From contig NZ_JBBMFJ010000017.1 in NCBI RefSeq assembly GCF_040096075.1, positions 9,987-73,986 on the forward strand: a stretch of 64,000 bases of DNA. The letters run 5' to 3'. Below are positions 61,967 through 64,000 of the stretch, in pieces. This DNA comes from Brotaphodocola faecis (GTDB taxonomy: Bacteria > Bacillota > Clostridia > Lachnospirales > Lachnospiraceae). Both the position numbers and the translations under genes were made by a program. Position 1 is the stretch's first letter; each line of letters opens with the position of its first letter. The notes under the pieces were generated by a model. That model worked only from the letters and a program-made list of their open reading frames with translations, did not search any database and was not told the DNA's origin.

Positions 61967-63739
61967 TTATTTCCATTCAGCATCTGCTTCACTTAAAGTT
62001 TTAAATTGCCCAAAAAATTCTTTTGCCGCATCTAAGCCTACAATACCACTGTCTGTCACTTCTGTTTCTGATGCCAGTTTTTCACTGATTCCTGAAATTG
62101 CCACCTGATAAGTCTTATCATCTTCCAGTTCCACCGGACTTACCAGCACATAAGGATAATTGTTTCCTGTACCGACTGCATCATATCCTTCTTTATGTAA
62201 ATCTTTAATCTGTTTTCCTGTTAAATTGACCGTCTGAATTGTCCGCGTCCAGCCTGTGGGAATGATTGCACTGAGATCATCCACTGTAATATCTTTTGCA
62301 TATATCTTTGAACTTACGCAGTCATTGTTCTGGTTCAGCCCGTTTCCACTGATCCATGTTCCCAGGGAAACCATTGCCAGATCACTGTCGGTTGCCTCTG
62401 CAAAACATCTGCCTACCAGCTTTGCACAATTCTCCTGCGAAATCACTTCCGTTGTTGTGGTAATGACTTCCGGTTTATTATTTACAACGCTTTCCTGATC
62501 ATCTTCAAGCTGCTTTACTACATCTTCTATGGTTGCTTTATCCTGCATATACTCCAACATCTTTGTTCCAGTCGTAACGAGAGTATTTTCCCATCCGGAG
62601 TAAATAAGCGGCGCAGTATTCCCTGCATTGATTGCGTCTGCAATATCGCCATAATAAGTATCGTCTGCCTTTGCATCCTTAAATGGCAGAAGACTGGCTT
62701 TTAGTGATGCCTCCGGATAAAGAGAAGATGTTCCTTCTACTGTAGACAGCACTTCCATTACCTTCAACGCATCTTCAAGCTTCTGCGAATCGTCCTCTAA
62801 CTTTTTATTCAGCCCATAATAGCGTCCCACTGACAATATGTAGACATTCTTACTTCCATCCTCTGACAGATACGGCATCAGGCCGAATTCATCTGTTGCA
62901 GCATCTGAATCTGTAATGCCATTCTGGGATCCGAGCATAAACAGCGTATTTCCCTTGATAAAATCATCTTTTGTCACCGCATCATCGATTGGATCACTGT
63001 TACTGCCGTCAAGCATACCAAGCGCTTTCCATTTCTTGATATATTCCATGCTGTCCATCATACCCTTTGTATCACTGACATTTGCTTTTCCTGACAGATA
63101 ATCCTTCCGCCACTGTCTTCCATCCAGAGAACTTAAAAATCCGGTATCTGCAATATTGCATAAATACTGGAAGCCATATCCTGGATACTGAATCTGAGGC
63201 AGGCATAACTGAACCCCAGCTTTCTCTGCTTCCTTCGCAAGCTGCTCAAGTTCCTTAAAAGACTTCGGAAGTGTCCAGCCATGTTTTTCTAATAACGTCT
63301 TGTTATAGGTAATACCAAAACAATTATACGCAGACGGAAGCATATAGATTGCTCCATCATCGGATACCTCCTTCAGGCGGGACTCTACATAATTATCCGT
63401 GAAAGCATAGCCTGAAAGATCAAGCATCTTGTCACTGAGATCCTGCAATTCCGGATCATAAAGAGACAGTGTACAGATATCCGGAAGATCATTTTCCTCC
63501 AATATTGTGTTTAGGTACACCGTAGTATTTGCCCCACTGTATGGAACCACTTCAAGATTAATCTCCGGGTATGTTTTATGTACTTCATCTATAAAGCTGT
63601 CGACATCCATATAAGGAGCCATAAAGGTAATTGCTTCGTGTTTCTCTGGCGTTTTATCTGTTTTTCCACGTCCTATAAGTCCTGTTGCTGCTATACATGC
63701 CAGAATAAAACATACACTTTGCACTTTTTTGATTTTCAT
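61967..63739 (-). CDS. solute-binding protein fused to a 5'-nucleotidase-C-like domain
   Basis: A 590-residue exported protein. Residues ~35-400 are a family-1 sugar-binding-protein fold (EINLEVVPYSGANTTVYLNTILEE, PSAYNCFGITYNKTLLEKHGW). Residues ~440-590 resemble the C-terminal domain of secreted 5'-nucleotidases: AMVSLGTWISGNG, ITVDDLSAIIPTGWTRTIQTVNLTGKQIKDLHKEG, and DKTYQVAISG. The metallophosphatase domain is absent. At the lipobox position the sequence is GLIGRG, with Arg (CGT) where Cys is expected, so lipidation is doubtful. It heads an operon with two hybrid kinases and is probably a sensory ligand-binding partner. Confidence 0.75.
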   Translation of the reverse strand: MKIKKVQSVCFILACIAATGLIGRGKTDKTPEKHEAITFMAPYMDVDSFIDEVHKTYPEINLEVVPYSGANTTVYLNTILEENDLPDICTLSLYDPELQDLSDKMLDLSGYAFTDNYVESRLKEVSDDGAIYMLPSAYNCFGITYNKTLLEKHGWTLPKSFKELEQLAKEAEKAGVQLCLPQIQYPGYGFQYLCNIADTGFLSSLDGRQWRKDYLSGKANVSDTKGMMDSMEYIKKWKALGMLDGSNSDPIDDAVTKDDFIKGNTLFMLGSQNGITDSDAATDEFGLMPYLSEDGSKNVYILSVGRYYGLNKKLEDDSQKLEDALKVMEVLSTVEGTSSLYPEASLKASLLPFKDAKADDTYYGDIADAINAGNTAPLIYSGWENTLVTTGTKMLEYMQDKATIEDVVKQLEDDQESVVNNKPEVITTTTEVISQENCAKLVGRCFAEATDSDLAMVSLGTWISGNGLNQNNDCVSSKIYAKDITVDDLSAIIPTGWTRTIQTVNLTGKQIKDLHKEGYDAVGTGNNYPYVLVSPVELEDDKTYQVAISGISEKLASETEVTDSGIVGLDAAKEFFGQFKTLSEADAEWK

Positions 63740-63890
63740 ATTATTTCTCTTCCTTATAAAATTATAGTCCGTCTATGAAATAAGATCATAAAAAAACACC
63801 GTCCTACAGACAGTGCACCTCATTTCATGCAACCGGCTGCCATTTTACAGACCCTTTAGCTTTGCTCACAAATATTTTTTTATTATAACA
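63740..63890 (-). promoter_or_regulatory. structured leader: partial c-di-GMP-I (GEMM) riboswitch-like aptamer and terminator
   Basis: On the minus strand TATAAT (63887-63882) is followed by GAGCAAAGCTAAAGGGTCT, a short loop, and GGCAGCCGGTTGC. This order matches the 3' half of GEMM-I aptamers. The P2 hairpin with GNRA loop that should precede GCAAAGC is not recognisable. Then CACTGTC pairs with GACGGTG (63815-63797) and seven T follow: a terminator 50 bases before the gene. It may be a degenerate or variant riboswitch. Confidence 0.5.
63790..63815 (-). terminator. leader terminator of the sensor operon
   Basis: CACTGTC-TGTAG-GACGGTG followed by TTTTTTT on the minus strand. It lies between the putative aptamer and the binding-protein gene, the place for premature termination control. 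Confidence 0.75.
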
Positions 63891-64000
63891 CTTTATATTT
63901 TCTCTCGTCTATGTTTTTGTGTAATAAACGCAAGCAGGTAAACAGCCGATATGGCTCTATGGAAATCGAGGTCCCACAGGATCGGAAATCGACCTTTGAA

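Overview
The window looks like the chromosome of a gut Firmicute of the Lachnospiraceae type (Blautia / Ruminococcus gnavus-like). The evidence is moderate GC, strong AGGAGG ribosome sites, Tn1549/CTn-type ICE genes, lac/gal Leloir genes and UgpBAEC/MalEFG-type sugar uptake genes. Genus is an inference; I see no rRNA or tRNA gene.

Region 1 (1-10436) is a damaged Tn1549-like integrative element inserted in nagA. The nagA 3' end lies at 10437-10811. It keeps a relaxase/MobC pair, a TTRAP protein, a Cys-rich VLP protein, PcfB, DUF5348 and a phage-type replication initiator with internal 15-bp iterons. It carries as cargo a Cfr/RlmN-family radical-SAM 23S rRNA methylase behind a leader peptide and terminator. 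VirD4 is cut after 15 codons, a RepA-type ATPase is split onto opposite strands 6 kb apart, a sigma factor is truncated, and the large serine recombinase has lost its catalytic N-terminus. The element is therefore probably unable to move by itself. Two 112-bp elements with the same terminal inverted repeats sit in opposite orientation at 1399 and 8531.

Region 2 (11035-19874) is a lactose/galactose operon: GPH symporter, heterodimeric beta-galactosidase LacL/LacM, an acetyltransferase, GalK, GalE and GalT. It should convert imported lactose to glucose plus UDP-galactose/glucose-1-phosphate. A decayed MalT-like regulator follows.

Region 3 (22.1-34 kb) is accessory: an IS91-type element with its own tyrosine recombinase, unknown proteins, a tyrosine-recombinase-like protein with lost catalytic residues, a RadC-like protein, and a striking array of about twelve GTACAAAG/CTTTGTAC repeats in two opposed blocks (29194-29712). 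Small membrane proteins follow (SdpI, DUF2500, DUF2812). A vapBC toxin-antitoxin pair is flanked by 70-bp direct repeats.

Region 4 (35.4-42.4 kb) has methylglyoxal synthase and an ABC sugar/sugar-phosphate importer operon with a TIM-barrel isomerase and a HAD phosphatase.

Region 5 (43-51.5 kb) has lipoproteins, an orphan AAA ATPase, a RelB/YafQ-type pair, remnants of a second conjugative element (sigma factor joined to a relaxase) and a MinD-like ATPase with a membrane partner.

Region 6 (51.7-56 kb) is a TetR-controlled pair of ABC exporter half-transporters. Region 7 (56.6-63.9 kb, minus strand) is a signalling operon: a solute-binding protein with a 5'-nucleotidase-C-like tail, a hybrid histidine kinase, an amino-acid-type binding protein and a second hybrid kinase. 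It lies behind a leader that ends in a terminator and partly resembles a c-di-GMP-I (GEMM) riboswitch.
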